The position numbers and the translations under genes were made by a program. This document shows positions 5,629 through 6,704 of a stretch of DNA of 6,704 nucleotides, one piece after another. How positions within the stretch are numbered: the stretch's first letter is position 1; each line of letters opens with the position of its first letter. Below the pieces are notes generated by a model that saw only the letters and a program-made list of their open reading frames with translations, was not told the DNA's origin and made no database searches. Source of the DNA: DAIDKA01 sp035506335 (GTDB lineage Bacteria > Pseudomonadota > Gammaproteobacteria > Steroidobacterales > Steroidobacteraceae); NCBI GenBank assembly GCA_035506335.1, contig DATJPN010000131.1, positions 1 to 6,704 of the forward strand. The letters are read 5' to 3'.

Positions 5629-6704
5629 CCCGACAGGCCATGCAGGAACCAGCGATGCGGCGGCTCGCGCTCGCGGAACACCCACACCGCAATGCCGTGC
5701 ACATCCGTGGCATGGTAGTAGTCGCGCGCGACACCCCGGGTCTCCCACCAGTGGCTCTCGATGCGCTCCGGCCCGGCCCCGAGCCGCAGCGGCCCGTCCA
5801 GCTGCGGCCAGCCGGCCTGCTCGCGCAGCAGCTGCGGCTCATCCAGCAGCCATAAGGGACGGGCCGGCGATGACGCCGTCCGGCGCGCGGAGGCCGCGCG
5901 CCGGAAGTCCGGGTCCACCGGCGACAGGGGCCTCGATGCGCCTTCCGGACAATGGCTGTCCTGGCAGGCGAGGCCCTGCACCGCGAGTTCCCCTAAGCGC
6001 ATGCGCAACCGTTCGATGAATTCGAGCGACCCGGGCGAGGACCCTGCCGCACCGCCGCCGCCATGCTCTCCCGGCTGCCACAGCGGTTCGTACACCGGTG
6101 CGTACGACAGCAGTTCCCCGGAGCGCAGCTCCAGTGAGCGCACGGGCCCGGGCAAGGCGCTCCTCGCCAGGCGTTCCGCGAACCACTCCATGAAGCGCGC
6201 CGCCGAGGCCTCCGGCTGCGCCAGCCTGACGATGCAGTCGGTGTACGCCTCATGCCGGTGCCGTAACCGGCAGGTGATGCGGGTGATGCCGCACTGGCGC
6301 GCCTCGAGAAACTGCGCCAGCTGTCCGAGCAGCGGCCGCAGCGCCTGCAGGATCTCGCCATGATGCTCGCGCTCGCGGACGAACTGGCGCTTCGCCCGGA
6401 ACCGCTCGGGCAGGCGAAACGGCTCGCGCAGATCCGCGGCGCGGGCCACGAGCTGATCCAGCATCTGCAAAGGTTCACGGCCGAAGCGTCGCGCAAAACC
6501 GGCCCGGGGCAGTCGTAGCGCCTGACCGATGCGGTACACCCCCAGCTTCGAGAGCCGCTGCAGCACCTGCGGCGGCCAGCGCAGTGCGACCAGCGGCAAG
6601 GGACTCACCGCGCTCACCAGGTGCCGCTGATCCTGCACCTTGAACGACACCCCGCTGCGCCCGCCCGCCAATGCCGCGAGCGGCGTCGGGGCCAGCGTCA
6701 GCAC
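5625..6704 (-). CDS. imuB: ImuB, Y-family-like mutasome adaptor (N-terminus outside window)
   Basis: The last 359 residues of ImuB, a catalytically inactive Y-family polymerase relative that links DnaE2 and ImuA to the beta sliding clamp in translesion synthesis. The frame is open to the right edge; roughly 110-140 N-terminal residues should be missing, so the palm residues that show loss of catalysis cannot be checked. Visible, numbered from the edge: L-A-P-T-P-L-A-A-L-A (4-13), the helix-hairpin-helix R50-L-S-K-L-G-V-Y-R-I-G...LPRAGFARRFG (to 75), little finger (about 95-200), a Gly/Ser-rich linker (211-225), then the ImuB tail: F-I-E-R-L-R-M-R-L-G (229-238), R282-P-L-W-L-L, G311-P-E-R-I-E-S-H-W-W320, V325-A-R-D-Y-Y330 and W341-V-F-R-E-R...R-W-F-L-H-G-L. 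The tail is diagnostic. A degenerate clamp-motif candidate is at Y205-E-P-L-W209. It ends at TGA 5625-5627, overlapping the dnaE2 ATG by four bases, so translation is probably coupled. An imuA-type gene is expected upstream, to the right. Confidence 0.93.
   Translation of the reverse strand: MLTLAPTPLAALAGGRSGVSFKVQDQRHLVSAVSPLPLVALRWPPQVLQRLSKLGVYRIGQALRLPRAGFARRFGREPLQMLDQLVARAADLREPFRLPERFRAKRQFVREREHHGEILQALRPLLGQLAQFLEARQCGITRITCRLRHRHEAYTDCIVRLAQPEASAARFMEWFAERLARSALPGPVRSLELRSGELLSYAPVYEPLWQPGEHGGGGAAGSSPGSLEFIERLRMRLGELAVQGLACQDSHCPEGASRPLSPVDPDFRRAASARRTASSPARPLWLLDEPQLLREQAGWPQLDGPLRLGAGPERIESHWWETRGVARDYYHATDVHGIAVWVFREREPPHRWFLHGLSG

Noticed and set aside
5056..5718. Plus-strand open frames opposite the dnaE2 and imuB ends
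   Set aside because: No domain, Arg/His/Gln-rich composition, and they cross the boundary of two firmly identified minus-strand genes.
5629..5748. Longer dnaE2 N-terminus starting at 5748
   Set aside because: The extra 40 residues are Cys/Arg/Ala-rich, unlike DnaE2, and lie wholly within the imuB tail. The ATG at 5628 makes the usual ATGA coupling and starts just before the conserved PHP motif.
6702..6704. GTG at the window edge as the imuB start
   Set aside because: The frame is simply cut by the edge. ImuB needs its N-terminal palm region, roughly 110-140 more residues, before this point.
1..6704. tRNA, rRNA, CRISPR arrays, insertion sequence ends or long direct repeats
   Set aside because: I read both strands for cloverleaf patterns, spaced repeats and terminal inverted repeats and saw none.

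Overview
The window looks like chromosomal DNA of a high-GC Gram-negative bacterium, most likely a gamma- or betaproteobacterium. This rests on three things: a lipoprotein signal of the Gram-negative type, an imuB-dnaE2 mutasome pair of the proteobacterial kind, and very GC-rich third codon positions. The exact lineage cannot be read from the sequence.

Layout from left to right. (1) Positions 2-196 hold the 3' end of a small, highly charged protein whose start lies outside the window. (2) After a 14-base gap comes a 568-residue predicted lipoprotein with an N-terminal DUF4382-type domain and a following beta-rich region (211-1917). (3) A 56-base gap carries a short hairpin and then a good promoter candidate whose -10 lies inside a 20-base dyad, the expected form of a self-repressing toxin-antitoxin operator. 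(4) A two-gene toxin-antitoxin module follows: a BrnT-like toxin (1974-2267) and a BrnA/CopG-like ribbon-helix-helix antitoxin (2264-2476), overlapping at ATGA. Its base composition is clearly lower in GC than both neighbours. (5) Converging on it from the right, on the minus strand, are dnaE2/imuC (5628 down to 2518) and, upstream of it, the C-terminal three quarters of imuB (entering from the right edge at 6704, stopping at 5625). These two also overlap at ATGA. An inverted repeat straddles the dnaE2 stop codon in the 41-base convergent gap.

How the genes work together: ImuB and DnaE2 form the error-prone translesion mutasome, in which ImuB is the adaptor and DnaE2 the polymerase. An imuA-type gene and a LexA site are expected to the right of the window. 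BrnT and BrnA form a self-contained toxin-antitoxin pair that probably arrived by horizontal transfer and sits in the gap between the lipoprotein gene and the mutasome operon. No functional link between the lipoprotein and the other genes is visible.

No previously undescribed system is evident. The points most worth a second look are the operator/promoter and apparently leaderless start of the brnT gene, the compositional island formed by the toxin-antitoxin pair, and the degenerate clamp-binding-like motif in ImuB.
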